Of a stretch of DNA of 64,000 bases, positions 53,967 through 62,959 are shown one piece after another. How positions within the stretch are numbered: the stretch's first letter is position 1; every line of letters starts with the position of its first letter. Source of the DNA: Mordavella massiliensis. GTDB taxonomy: Bacteria > Bacillota > Clostridia > Lachnospirales > Lachnospiraceae. The stretch covers positions 124,001-188,000 of the forward strand of contig NZ_JACJKS010000003.1 of assembly GCF_016901695.1 (NCBI RefSeq), in the 5' to 3' direction. The position numbers and the translations under genes are program-made. The notes under the pieces were generated by a model, which saw only the letters and a program-made list of their open reading frames with translations, was not told the DNA's origin and made no database searches.

Positions 53967-56039
53967 ATGGAGAAAGACAGAATCGAAGAGCAGTTGTTCA
54001 TGAACCGGGAGCTGTCCTGGCTAAAATTCAATGAGCGCGTTTTGGAGGAGGCCGAAGATGAGAGCGTGCCGCTGTGCGAGCGCCTCAGCTTTGCTGCCAT
54101 CTACCAGAGCAACCTGGATGAGTTTTTTATGGTCAGGGTGGGCTCCCTGGAAGATCAGATGCTGCTTGGGAAAAAGATCCGGGACAACAAAACGCATATG
54201 ACGCCTGCGGAGCAGATCGACGGGATCTTGAAGAAAGTAAGAAAATTAAGCAGCCGGCGCGACAGGGCGTACCAGGAGCTGATGAAGAGCCTCGAGCCCC
54301 ATGGCGTGCGGCTCACGGATTTCGGAAAACTTGGCGAGGAGGAAAAAGACAATCTCTCAAAATTTTTCCAGCTTGAGATCGAGCCCCTGATCTCGCCCAC
54401 TGTCATAGGAAAACGGCAGCCGTTCCCCTTCCTCCGCAACAAGGAGATCTACGCAGTTGCCGTTCTGGCGACAAAGAGTGGCAAAGAGCGACTTGGCATC
54501 ATCCCCTGCACCAATAACATGGTGGAGCGTCTGATCCCCGTGCTTGGGCAGGACGGCTGCTACATGCTCTCGGAGGAACTGATCCTTCACTATATGCCGC
54601 GTGTGTTCAGCGGCTATCAGATCAGGGCAAAATCACTGATCCGGGTGACGCGGAACGCGGACATCGACGCAGACGCGCTCTATGACGAGGATCTGGATTA
54701 CCGCGAGTTCATGGCAGACCTGATCCGGCGGAGGAAAAAACTTTCCCCCGTACGGCTGGAACTTTCCAGGGAGATGGACGGCGATGTGGTGGAGACGCTC
54801 TGCAAGTATCTGGATCTGGATGCAACACATGTGTTCCGCAGCCAGACGCCCCTGGATCTGTCTTTCGTGTTCCAGATCCAGGACATCCTGCGGAAAAAGG
54901 CGGATCTGTTCTACGAGAAGCGGGTGCCCCAGAAATCCCCGTCCTTCCGGGAGGGGAGAAGCATCATCGAGCAGATCAAGGAAGAAGACAAGATGCTTTC
55001 CTACCCGTACGAGTCCATCCGGCCTTTCCTTCGTCTTCTCAATGAGGCGGCGGAAGACGACAATGTCATCTCCATCAAGATGACCCTCTACCGTCTGGCA
55101 AAGCAGAGCAAAGTCGTGGAGGCCCTTGTGGAGGCTGCAGAGAACGGGAAGGAAGTCGTGGTCCTCGTGGAACTGCGGGCCAGGTTTGATGAGGAGAACA
55201 ACATCGAATGGTCCCGCCGTCTCGAGGAAGCCGGCTGCCAGGTGATCTACGGGCTGGAGGGATACAAAGTCCATTCCAAACTCTGCCTGATCACAAGAAA
55301 GACAGAGGGCAGGATCGAGTACATCACACAGATCGGCACAGGCAACTATAACGAAAAGACATCCAGGCTTTATACAGACCTGTCTCTTATGACTGCAAAT
55401 GTGGACATTGGTCTGGAAGCCGCCGCTGTGTTCCAGGCTCTGGCCAAGGGCGAAGTGGTGGAGCACTCCGAAAAGCTGCTGGTAGCGCCCAAATGCCTGC
55501 AGAACCGGGTGCTGGAGATGATCGACGACGAGATCGCGCGGGCCCGGGACGGGGAGGACGCCTACATCGGGCTGAAGCTGAACTCCCTGACCGATAAGAA
55601 GATCATTGATAAACTCATCGAGGCGTCCTGCGCAGGTGTGAAGATCGACATGGTCATCCGCGGCATCGCCTGCCTCGTGCCGGGCATAGAGGGAAAGACA
55701 GAGAACATCCGCATCATCAGCATAGTCGGGAGATTCCTGGAGCATTCCCGGATCTATATTTTCGGGCGCGGGGAGCGGGCAAAGTACTATATCGCTTCCG
55801 CAGACTTTATGACGAGAAACACAGTCCGCCGTGTGGAAGTAGCAGCGCCTGTCCTGCAGGAGGACTTAAAAGCACGCCTGCAGGCTGTCTTTGACACTAT
55901 GCTTTGCGACAACCAGAAAGCGCGCGAGGCCTGCAGCGACGGGATTTACAGACACGTGAGCGCCCAGCCGGACGGGGAACTTCTGAATTCCCAGGAGTAT
56001 TTCTATCAGGAGGCGTATGACAAAGCTGCGAAGGCGTAA
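53967..56039 (+). CDS. ppk1: Polyphosphate kinase 1
   Basis: The 690-residue enzyme polymerises ATP gamma-phosphate into polyphosphate. It has the N-terminal NRELSWLKFNERVLEEA, the middle KMTLYRLAKQSKVVEAL and the catalytic-histidine region GYKVHSKLCLI (phosphorylated His), TQIGTGNYNEKTS, and later HSRIYIFGRGE with the second His. Length is normal. It sits between a PstS-like protein and a CorA-like transporter with short gaps, so it is likely induced by phosphate signalling through the upstream Pho-like box. Confidence 0.96.
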   Translation: MEKDRIEEQLFMNRELSWLKFNERVLEEAEDESVPLCERLSFAAIYQSNLDEFFMVRVGSLEDQMLLGKKIRDNKTHMTPAEQIDGILKKVRKLSSRRDRAYQELMKSLEPHGVRLTDFGKLGEEEKDNLSKFFQLEIEPLISPTVIGKRQPFPFLRNKEIYAVAVLATKSGKERLGIIPCTNNMVERLIPVLGQDGCYMLSEELILHYMPRVFSGYQIRAKSLIRVTRNADIDADALYDEDLDYREFMADLIRRRKKLSPVRLELSREMDGDVVETLCKYLDLDATHVFRSQTPLDLSFVFQIQDILRKKADLFYEKRVPQKSPSFREGRSIIEQIKEEDKMLSYPYESIRPFLRLLNEAAEDDNVISIKMTLYRLAKQSKVVEALVEAAENGKEVVVLVELRARFDEENNIEWSRRLEEAGCQVIYGLEGYKVHSKLCLITRKTEGRIEYITQIGTGNYNEKTSRLYTDLSLMTANVDIGLEAAAVFQALAKGEVVEHSEKLLVAPKCLQNRVLEMIDDEIARARDGEDAYIGLKLNSLTDKKIIDKLIEASCAGVKIDMVIRGIACLVPGIEGKTENIRIISIVGRFLEHSRIYIFGRGERAKYYIASADFMTRNTVRRVEVAAPVLQEDLKARLQAVFDTMLCDNQKAREACSDGIYRHVSAQPDGELLNSQEYFYQEAYDKAAKA

Positions 56040-56056
56040 GAAAAGGTGTTGAGAGA

Positions 56057-56968
56057 ATGATATGGAGACTTGGCGATTGCCTGGAAAAGACAGAAGAGGA
56101 AGAGTGGCGGGCATTGCCCGCCCCGTCCGTCTTCCTGACAGACTCCCGGAATGCCAGAAAAGTCCTTGATATGGCAGGGATCCAGTATGAAAATGATATC
56201 CAGCTTGGGCAGATTGGCTTCTGCAAGCTGGAAACCCAGCAGGAATGTCTGGCGGGAACGCTGTGCATTCCCAAGCTGCTGGACGTACTGGGCAGCCGGT
56301 ACAGGATCTATTTTTTCATCAACCAGGACCATGTGGTTCTCGTGGATGACGAAGATTTCTCCATGCGGCTAATCCGCAGGATCAAGCGGCGCAAGGCTCA
56401 TCAGGGGGAGACAAAAGAGCGTTTTATCTATAATTACATCGCAGAGTTTATGAGCCGGGACCAGGAGCTTCTCCTGCAGTATGAAAAGACGCTGATGCAC
56501 ATGGAAGAGGACGCCATGCAGGGAAAGATAGAGAAGTTCCAGCAGGAGCTGATGCCCATCCGGCGCAAACTTCTGAACCTGCGCAGCTACTACGATGAGA
56601 TGATGGATATGGGCAGGGAGCTTGAGGAAAATGAGAACGGTTTTTTCGCCAGAAAACAGCTCAAGTATTTTGGGACACTGACCGACCGGGCGGACCGGCT
56701 GATGAGCCGCACGTCCCATCTTCTCGAGTATGCCCAGCAGGTGCGCGACGTGTACCAGGCCCAGGTGGACGCGCGGCAGAACAGCAACATGCAGTTCCTG
56801 ACCGTCCTGTCCACAATCTTTTTTCCTCTGACCCTGATAACCGGGTGGTACGGGATGAACTTCCAGGATATGCCGGAGCTGGAAAACGGATATCCGGGGG
56901 TGATCGCCCTCAGCCTGACTGTCATCATCGGATGCATCGTTATATTTAAGAAGAAAAAAATTCTGTAA
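56057..56968 (+). CDS. CorA family divalent cation transporter
   Basis: The 303-residue protein has a soluble helical N-terminal domain and two C-terminal TM helices with the signature YGMNF (ITGWYGMNFQDMPE), the CorA selectivity motif. It probably moves Mg2+ or Co2+. It begins 17 bases after ppk1. Polyphosphate is stored as a Mg salt, so joint control of polyphosphate and Mg transport is a reasonable inference from the gene order. A terminator follows. Confidence 0.88.
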   Translation: MIWRLGDCLEKTEEEEWRALPAPSVFLTDSRNARKVLDMAGIQYENDIQLGQIGFCKLETQQECLAGTLCIPKLLDVLGSRYRIYFFINQDHVVLVDDEDFSMRLIRRIKRRKAHQGETKERFIYNYIAEFMSRDQELLLQYEKTLMHMEEDAMQGKIEKFQQELMPIRRKLLNLRSYYDEMMDMGRELEENENGFFARKQLKYFGTLTDRADRLMSRTSHLLEYAQQVRDVYQAQVDARQNSNMQFLTVLSTIFFPLTLITGWYGMNFQDMPELENGYPGVIALSLTVIIGCIVIFKKKKIL

Positions 56969-56973
56969 GAAAC

Positions 56974-57010
56974 GGGAGGAGACCTGCCTCAGGCAAGCTC
57001 CTCCCATTTT
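56974..57010. terminator. Terminator between corA-like and ABC-F genes
   Basis: gggaggag and ctcctccc form the outer stem with a nested gcct/aggc hairpin, followed by attttt on the plus strand. The structure overlaps the stop codon of the convergent ABC-F gene. Confidence 0.8.
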
Positions 57011-58917
57011 TCGTATAATACTTCCAGTTCCGAGGCGATGTCCGCCTTCTCCTTTGCAAGCTCCTGGCATTTCACGGAGTTGGTATAGACCTCCTCCTCT
57101 GCCATGAGCGCGTCGATCTGTGAGTCCCGCTCCTCCAGCAGGGTGATCCGCTCCTCGGTCTTCTTCAGATCGCTGGCCCGCTTTCGCTCCCTGGCCTGCG
57201 CCTCTTTCTGCTCCTGCCAGCTCAGTTTCGCCTCCGAGACAGCCCCGCGCTCTGCGCCGGATCCTGTGTTTGGGAGGCTGGAGGAGGAAGACGGCGCGCA
57301 GGCGGCGGTCAGCTCCTCTTTCTTTTCCAGGTAATAGTCGTAATTGCCGATATAATTTACAAATGTCTGGTTCACAAGCTCCAGGATCCGCGTGGCTGTC
57401 TGGTTGATAAAGTACCGGTCATGGGAGACATAGAGCACAGTGCCGGTGTAGTTGTTGAGGGCATTTTCCAGGATTTCCTTGGAGGCGATATCCAGATGGT
57501 TGGTGGGCTCGTCCAGGATCAGGAAATTGGCCTCGGAGAGCATCAGCTTTGCCAGGGACACACGGCCCCGCTCCCCGCCGCTCAGGTCGCCGATCCGCTT
57601 GAACACGTCGTCCCCTGTAAAAAGGAAGGCGGCCAGCATATTGCGGATCTGCGTGTGCGTGAGAGAGGGGTAGTCGTCCGAGATCTCGTCAAACACCGTC
57701 TTATCCATGTGGAGCACATGATGCTCCTGGTCGTAGTAGCCCACATGCACGTTGGCGCCCAGGGTAAAGGAACCGCTGTCTGCACGGATCACGTCGTTGA
57801 GGATCTTAAGAAGCGTTGTCTTGCCGGTCCCGTTGTCACCGATGACAGCCACGTGCTCGCCGCGGCGGATGGAGAAGCTCACATCTGTGAAAAGCGTCTG
57901 GTCCGGAAAGGATTTGGACAGATGCTCCACCGACAGGACGTCGTTCCCGCTGACGCAGGAGGGCTCCAGCGTGAGGCGGATATCTGTGCGCAGCTCTGCC
58001 GGCTTCTCGATCCTCTCCATTTTATCCAGCATCTTTTCCCGGCTCTCCGCCCGCTTGATGGACTTCTCACGGTTGAAGGAGCGCAGCTTCTCAATGACAG
58101 CCTCCTGGTGGCGGATCTCCTGCTGCTGGTTCAGGTATTCCTTCAGTCGTGCTTCCCGGATCTGCTGCTTTTTCTGCGCATAGTCAGCGTAGTTGCCCAT
58201 GTATGTCGTGAGCGAGCCCTGCTCGATCTCGATCACCTTGGTCACGACCCGGTTCAGGAAATACCGGTCGTGGGACACGATGAGAACAGCGCCGGGATAA
58301 TTCAGAAGATAGGTCTCCAGCCAGGTGATCGAGTGCAGATCCAGATGGTTGGTGGGCTCGTCCAGCAGAAGGATGTCCGGGCGCGTCAGGAGCAGTTTGC
58401 CGAGAGATACGCGGGTCTTCTGACCGCCGGAGAGGGTGCCGACCTCCCGGTCAAAGTCCTCCTCGCCAAAGCCGAGTCCCTTCAGGACGCCTGTGATCTC
58501 GCTTTCGCAGGCGTAGCCGTTTTCGCGGTCAAACCGTTCCGTCAGACGGTGATAGGTGTTCAGCCGCTCTGTGAGAGCCTCGCCGGACAGGGAGGGCAGT
58601 TCCTCCTCGATCCGGCGGATCTCCGCCTCAATGGCCAGGATCTCTGCCTTTGCCGTGCGGACCTCCCCGTAGATCGTGTTTCCGCTGCCGAGATCCTGAT
58701 GCTGGGCAAGATACCCGAGCGTCCGGCCCTTTGCCAGCGTGACGGTGCCGCCGTCGGCGGGCAGCTCCCCTACGATCATCTTTAAGATCGTGGACTTTCC
58801 GGCGCCATTGATCCCTACAAGGGCGGCTTTTTCGTGGTCCTCAATATGGAAGGAGCCGTCCCTGACAATGACGTCCTCCCCGAATGACTTTTCTATATTA
58901 TGACATGCTAAGATCAT
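56989..58917 (-). CDS. ABC-F type ribosome-associated ATPase (YdiF/Uup-like)
   Basis: The 642-residue protein has two ABC ATPase domains without TM segments: Walker A GINGAGKST and GDNGTGKTT, signatures LSGGQKTRVSLG and LSGGERGRVSLA, and the Walker B plus LLLDEPTNHLD in each. An inter-domain linker (about 240-320, KRAESREKMLDKMERIEK) and a C-terminal coiled coil (about 570-640) are typical. ABC-F proteins act on the ribosome, as translation factors or antibiotic protection proteins; the length and coiled coil fit the housekeeping YdiF/Uup group. It has a consensus promoter. Confidence 0.92.
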   Translation of the reverse strand: MILACHNIEKSFGEDVIVRDGSFHIEDHEKAALVGINGAGKSTILKMIVGELPADGGTVTLAKGRTLGYLAQHQDLGSGNTIYGEVRTAKAEILAIEAEIRRIEEELPSLSGEALTERLNTYHRLTERFDRENGYACESEITGVLKGLGFGEEDFDREVGTLSGGQKTRVSLGKLLLTRPDILLLDEPTNHLDLHSITWLETYLLNYPGAVLIVSHDRYFLNRVVTKVIEIEQGSLTTYMGNYADYAQKKQQIREARLKEYLNQQQEIRHQEAVIEKLRSFNREKSIKRAESREKMLDKMERIEKPAELRTDIRLTLEPSCVSGNDVLSVEHLSKSFPDQTLFTDVSFSIRRGEHVAVIGDNGTGKTTLLKILNDVIRADSGSFTLGANVHVGYYDQEHHVLHMDKTVFDEISDDYPSLTHTQIRNMLAAFLFTGDDVFKRIGDLSGGERGRVSLAKLMLSEANFLILDEPTNHLDIASKEILENALNNYTGTVLYVSHDRYFINQTATRILELVNQTFVNYIGNYDYYLEKKEELTAACAPSSSSSLPNTGSGAERGAVSEAKLSWQEQKEAQARERKRASDLKKTEERITLLEERDSQIDALMAEEEVYTNSVKCQELAKEKADIASELEVLYEKWEELA

Positions 58918-58961
58918 GGTGTACCTCCTGTGAGAAAGCCGCGTATTCAGCGGCCTTATCT

Positions 58962-58990
58962 ATTATAAAGGGGATGGGGGGACGTGTCAA
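58962..58990 (-). promoter_or_regulatory. Consensus promoter of the ABC-F gene
   Basis: On the minus strand TTGACA, 17 bases, TATAAT, an exact match to both boxes. The spacer is a C-rich tract. A gccgc/gcggc hairpin lies in the leader at about 58938-58955. Confidence 0.92.
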
Positions 58991-59018
58991 TTTCCGGGGA
59001 ACTTTTCAGAACAAAAAA

Positions 59019-59047
59019 TTGACTTTGTACGGACAATTCTATATAAT
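59019..59047 (+). promoter_or_regulatory. Promoter of rex
   Basis: TTGACT, 17 bases, TATAAT, 34 bases before the rex GTG. The spacer has ttgt-acgg-acaa, a short dyad. Confidence 0.88.
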
Positions 59048-59081
59048 AGGTCTGAGAAACTGAAATGGAAGGTGAATATAA

Positions 59082-59735
59082 GTGGAAGGCAGAGAAATTT
59101 CACAGGCAGTCATACGTAGACTTCCAAGATATTACCGCTATTTAGGGGAACTGCTGGAGAACGGCGTGGAGAGGATCTCCTCCAATGATCTCAGCAAGAG
59201 GATGCACGTGACAGCTTCCCAGATACGGCAGGATCTGAACAACTTCGGCGGCTTCGGCCAGCAGGGGTATGGATATAATGTAAAGTATCTCTACACGGAG
59301 ATCGGCAAGATACTCGGACTCGAGGAGGACCATGACATGGTCATCATCGGAGCCGGTAATCTCGGACATGCGCTTGCCAACTATGCGGCGTTTGAGAAGC
59401 GTGGATTTGTCCTGAAGGGGATTTTTGACGTGAACCCCACGCTGAAGGGCATGACGATCCGCGGCGTGCCCATCCACATGATGGACGAGCTGGAGGATTT
59501 CGTAAAGAAAAACGACATAGAGATCGGCATCCTTACGATCCCGAAGGCAAAGGCGATCGAGGTCGCCAATCAGCTTGTATCATACGGCGTGAAGGCGATC
59601 TGGAATTTCGCACACACGGATCTGAATCTCCCGGAGGATGTGATCGTTGAGAACGTACATCTGTCAGAGAGCCTGATGCGGCTTTCTTACAACATCAGCC
59701 GGTATAATGAGGAACAGAAAAAAGCAGAAAAATAG
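59082..59735 (+). CDS. rex: Redox-sensing transcriptional repressor Rex
   Basis: The 217-residue protein senses the NADH/NAD ratio. It has an N-terminal winged helix (VIRRLPRYYRYLGELLENG, HVTASQIRQDLNNFGGFGQQGYGY) and a Rossmann domain with IIGAGNLGHALANY. Rex represses fermentation and anaerobic NADH-oxidising genes. The start is GTG 59082 after ggaaggtga. It begins a transcript that probably continues into nnrD/E and alr. Confidence 0.95.
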   Translation: MEGREISQAVIRRLPRYYRYLGELLENGVERISSNDLSKRMHVTASQIRQDLNNFGGFGQQGYGYNVKYLYTEIGKILGLEEDHDMVIIGAGNLGHALANYAAFEKRGFVLKGIFDVNPTLKGMTIRGVPIHMMDELEDFVKKNDIEIGILTIPKAKAIEVANQLVSYGVKAIWNFAHTDLNLPEDVIVENVHLSESLMRLSYNISRYNEEQKKAEK

Positions 59736-59837
59736 CAGCGTTTGAAGGGCGTGTAAAGGCGGCGTATGGAAGACAGGCCTTCTTTATACGTCCTTTTCAT
59801 ATCGCTGCTGCCTGCAGGAAAGAAGGAGGGTGACAGT

Positions 59838-61334
59838 ATGATCTTTCTGCCAGACGGAAGACAGATGAAGACAGCGGACAGCTACACCATACGGGAGAAG
59901 AAGATCCCGTCCCTCATCCTGATGGAGCGGGCGGCCCGCGCGTTCGTGGACACGGTGACAGAGAGGGGATACGATCTGTCCCGCGTGTGCGTGGTGTGCG
60001 GCTCCGGCAACAACGGAGGGGACGGTTTCGCCATAGCGAGGCTCCTGCTGGAAAAGGGAGCTGAGGTGACAGCTGTGATGGCCGGCAATCCGGACCACTG
60101 TACGGAGGAGACGCTCCGGCAGATCGGGCTTTTCAGGGAAGCGGGCGGAACTGTCTGCAACTCTTTTGAGGAAGGTGAATATAGTATACTGATCGACGCC
60201 GTGTTCGGTGCGGGCCTGAGCAGGCGGGTGGAGGGCTCCTACCTGGCGTGCATCGAGGCCATGAACCGGTCCGGCGGTGTGAAGCTTGCAGTGGATGTGC
60301 CCTCCGGTGTGTCCACTTCCAGCGGCGAGGTGGCCACAAGCGCATTTAAGGCAGATCTGACCGTCAGCTTCCAGTGCGCCAAACTGGGCTGCATGCTCGA
60401 CCCGGGCAGGGCCTATGCAGGGGAAGTAAAAGTAGCCGACATCGGCGTGGACACAGACGGCCTGGAGGGCGACAGGGATGTGGCCTACGCGCTGGAGGAG
60501 CAGGATGTGCGCGCCATGCTGCCGGGCAGGAGGGCTGACTCCCACAAAGGGGATTACGGCAGAGCGCTTATCATAGCCGGAAGCCGCGGCATGGCGGGCG
60601 CCGCGTATCTCTCGGCTTTGGCCGCCTACCGGACAGGAGCCGGCCTTGTACAGATCTATACACCCGAGGAAAACAGGACCATCCTGCAGACACTGCTGCC
60701 GGAAGCCATCGTGCGCTGCTATGATTTCTTTGACGAGAGGGAGCTTCTGCGCCTCCTCGAGTGGGCGGACGTGGTGAGCATCGGATCCGGACTGGGAACG
60801 AGCGACAAGTCCAGGCGCATCCTGCAGACCACCCTGGAGAATGTGCAGGTGCCCTGTGTTGTGGATGCGGACGGACTGAACCTGCTGGCAGAGCACAGCC
60901 GCTACCTGTCCAGGCTTCCCCATGAGAATTTCGTGTTCACCCCGCATATGGGCGAGATGAGCCGGATCACAAAGAAGCCGGTGGAGGAGCTCCGGAAAAG
61001 CCGCCTGGAGGAACTGATGCAGTTTACCGGTTCCCACCGGATCACCTGCGTGCTCAAAGACGCGCGCACCTGCATCGGAAAGCAGGGAGAGCATCCCTTT
61101 GTCAACCTGTCCGGCAACGCCGCCATGGCGAAAGCCGGGAGCGGGGATGTCCTGGCCGGCGTGATCACCGGTCTGATCGCCCAGGGCATGGACTGCTTTG
61201 ACGGGGCGGTCCTCGGCGTGTACCTGCACGGGCTCGCCGGCGATGCGGCGCGCAGGGGGAAGGGCGGCTACAGCGTGCTGGCCCGGGAACTGGCAGACGC
61301 CGTGGGCGCGGTACTGAAAAGACTGGAGGAGTAA
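59838..61334 (+). CDS. nnr: Bifunctional NAD(P)H-hydrate epimerase/dehydratase
   Basis: The product (about 498 residues) repairs hydrated NAD(P)H. The N-terminal YjeF_N epimerase domain has VCVVCGSGNNGGDGFAIAR and DAVFGAGLSR; the C-terminal ribokinase-like dehydratase domain has HKGDYGRALIIAGSRGM, FTPHMGEMSR and NAAMAKAGSGDVLAGVI. The frame is open further upstream, but ATG 59838 with gaaggaggg is the good start. It follows rex, fitting NAD(H) homeostasis, and precedes alr by 3 bases. Confidence 0.93.
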   Translation: MIFLPDGRQMKTADSYTIREKKIPSLILMERAARAFVDTVTERGYDLSRVCVVCGSGNNGGDGFAIARLLLEKGAEVTAVMAGNPDHCTEETLRQIGLFREAGGTVCNSFEEGEYSILIDAVFGAGLSRRVEGSYLACIEAMNRSGGVKLAVDVPSGVSTSSGEVATSAFKADLTVSFQCAKLGCMLDPGRAYAGEVKVADIGVDTDGLEGDRDVAYALEEQDVRAMLPGRRADSHKGDYGRALIIAGSRGMAGAAYLSALAAYRTGAGLVQIYTPEENRTILQTLLPEAIVRCYDFFDERELLRLLEWADVVSIGSGLGTSDKSRRILQTTLENVQVPCVVDADGLNLLAEHSRYLSRLPHENFVFTPHMGEMSRITKKPVEELRKSRLEELMQFTGSHRITCVLKDARTCIGKQGEHPFVNLSGNAAMAKAGSGDVLAGVITGLIAQGMDCFDGAVLGVYLHGLAGDAARRGKGGYSVLARELADAVGAVLKRLEE

Positions 61335-61337
61335 GAC

Positions 61338-62507
61338 ATGAAGCACTATACAAGGATCTGCGCCAGGATCGACCTGGACGCTGTGGCATATAATCTTGAG
61401 AAGATGCACGAGAGGATCAGCCCGAAGGGGCGCATGGTCGCCGTCGTCAAGATGGACGGCTACGGCCACGGCGCGGCCCAGATCGCAAAGTGGGTCACAG
61501 AAGAGACGGACTACATCTGGGGCTATGCGGCCGCCACGCCGGACGAGGCGATCCTCCTTCGGAAGAAGGGCGTCAGGAAGCCGATCCTCGTACTTGGCTG
61601 CGCTTTCCCGGAACAGCGGGATGAGCTGATCCGCCAGGAGATCCGCATGACATGCTACACGCTGGAGATGGCGTGGGACATAGCGAAGCGGGCGCAGAGG
61701 ATCGGAAAGGACGCGTACATACATATCAAACTGGATACCGGCATGTCCAGGCTCGGCTTCCTCATCTGTGAGGAGAGCGCCGGGGAGATCGCCAGGATCG
61801 CAGGGCTGCAGGGCCTTGTGCTGGAAGGGATGTTCACACATTTCTCCAAGGCGGACGAGGAAGATAAGACGTTTACGAAGAAGCAGATCAAAGCATACCT
61901 GTGGATGAAGGAGGAGCTTAAGAAGCGGGGCGTGACATTTCCGTACTGCCACTGCTCCAACAGCGCCGGCATCATCGACATCCCGGAGGCGGCCATGGAT
62001 CTGGCCCGGGCCGGCATCGCCATGTACGGCATCTATCCGTCCGCCGAGGTGAGGAAGGATCTCGTTCCCCTGCGGCCGGCCATGGCCCTGATCAGCCATG
62101 TGGCCCACGTCAAGTGGGTGGACGCGGGGACGCCGGTCAGCTACGGCGGAACCTTTGTGACGGAGCGCAGGACCAAGATCGTGACCGTGCCGGTGGGGTA
62201 CGGGGACGGCTATCCAAGGAGCCTCTCAAACAGAGGATGGGTGCTGATCCACGGGAAAAAGGCGCCGATCCTCGGGCGGATCTGCATGGATCAGTTCATG
62301 GTGGATGCCACCGGGATCGAGGACGTCCGCTTCGGCGACGAGGTGACCCTTGTCGGACATGACGGGGACGAGTACCTGTCTGTGGATACACTGGCAGATC
62401 TGTCCGGCCGGTTCAGCTATGAATTTATCTGCAACATCGGAAAGCGCGTGCCAAGGGAGTATATCCGGCACGGGGAGATCGTGGAGCAGATGGACTATTT
62501 CGGATAG
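61338..62507 (+). CDS. alr: Alanine racemase
   Basis: The 389-residue PLP enzyme makes D-alanine for peptidoglycan. The PLP lysine is in VAVVKMDGYGHGAAQ, a variant of the usual VVKADAYGHG. Later blocks include HIKLDTGMSRLGF, HCSNSAG, GIAMYGIYPS, the catalytic-Tyr region VSYGGTF and GRICMDQFMVD. Length is normal. nnr-alr-mazF is a conserved Firmicute order. Confidence 0.94.
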   Translation: MKHYTRICARIDLDAVAYNLEKMHERISPKGRMVAVVKMDGYGHGAAQIAKWVTEETDYIWGYAAATPDEAILLRKKGVRKPILVLGCAFPEQRDELIRQEIRMTCYTLEMAWDIAKRAQRIGKDAYIHIKLDTGMSRLGFLICEESAGEIARIAGLQGLVLEGMFTHFSKADEEDKTFTKKQIKAYLWMKEELKKRGVTFPYCHCSNSAGIIDIPEAAMDLARAGIAMYGIYPSAEVRKDLVPLRPAMALISHVAHVKWVDAGTPVSYGGTFVTERRTKIVTVPVGYGDGYPRSLSNRGWVLIHGKKAPILGRICMDQFMVDATGIEDVRFGDEVTLVGHDGDEYLSVDTLADLSGRFSYEFICNIGKRVPREYIRHGEIVEQMDYFG

Positions 62508-62586
62508 CGGCCGGCGTGCTTTTGGAATACATCCGAGAAAGATGGCAATACTAGAGGTATCTAATCGGATCGGAGTGTGACCGGAA

Positions 62587-62934
62587 GTGCAGGTAAAGCG
62601 CGGCGATATCTACTACGCGGATTTAAGCCCCGTCGTGGGCTCAGAGCAGGGCGGGATCCGTCCCGTGCTGATCATACAGAACAACATAGGAAACAGACAC
62701 AGTCCCACCGTCATATGCGCGGCGATCACCTCCCGCATGAACAAGGCAAAGCTGCCGACGCACGTGGAGATCGATGCAGGCAGGTACCGGATCGTCAGAA
62801 ATTCGGTGATCCTGCTGGAACAGGTGCGCACGATCGACAAGCGGCGGCTGAAGGAGATGGTCTGCCATCTGGACCGGGAACTGATGGAGAAAGTAGATGA
62901 GGCCCTGAAGATCAGCTTCGAGCTTCATACATAG
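62587..62934 (+). CDS. mazF: MazF/PemK-type endoribonuclease toxin (EndoA-like)
   Basis: The 115-residue protein has [21 protein letters not shown] and RPVLIIQNN, the MazF/NdoA core, and [18 protein letters not shown]. It is expected to cut mRNA at short specific sites. In Bacillus the antitoxin gene lies between alr and the toxin; here only 79 bases separate alr from the GTG start, with no ribbon-helix-helix gene in either strand. The toxin would need an antitoxin elsewhere or a different control. Confidence 0.9.
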   Translation: MQVKRGDIYYADLSPVVGSEQGGIRPVLIIQNNIGNRHSPTVICAAITSRMNKAKLPTHVEIDAGRYRIVRNSVILLEQVRTIDKRRLKEMVCHLDRELMEKVDEALKISFELHT

Positions 62935-62959
62935 GAAAAGGAGCGGTAAGAAAGAGATT

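Noticed and set aside
59019-59047. Rex autoregulatory operator in the rex promoter (ttgtacggacaa)
   Set aside because: The half-site spacing is too short for the known Rex consensus TTGTTAA-N4-TTAACAA.
59784-62108. Very long open frame on the minus strand (over 770 codons) antisense to nnr and alr
   Set aside because: It mirrors two strongly supported genes, has a histidine/arginine-rich composition typical of antisense frames in GC-rich DNA, no ribosome-binding site and no recognisable domain.
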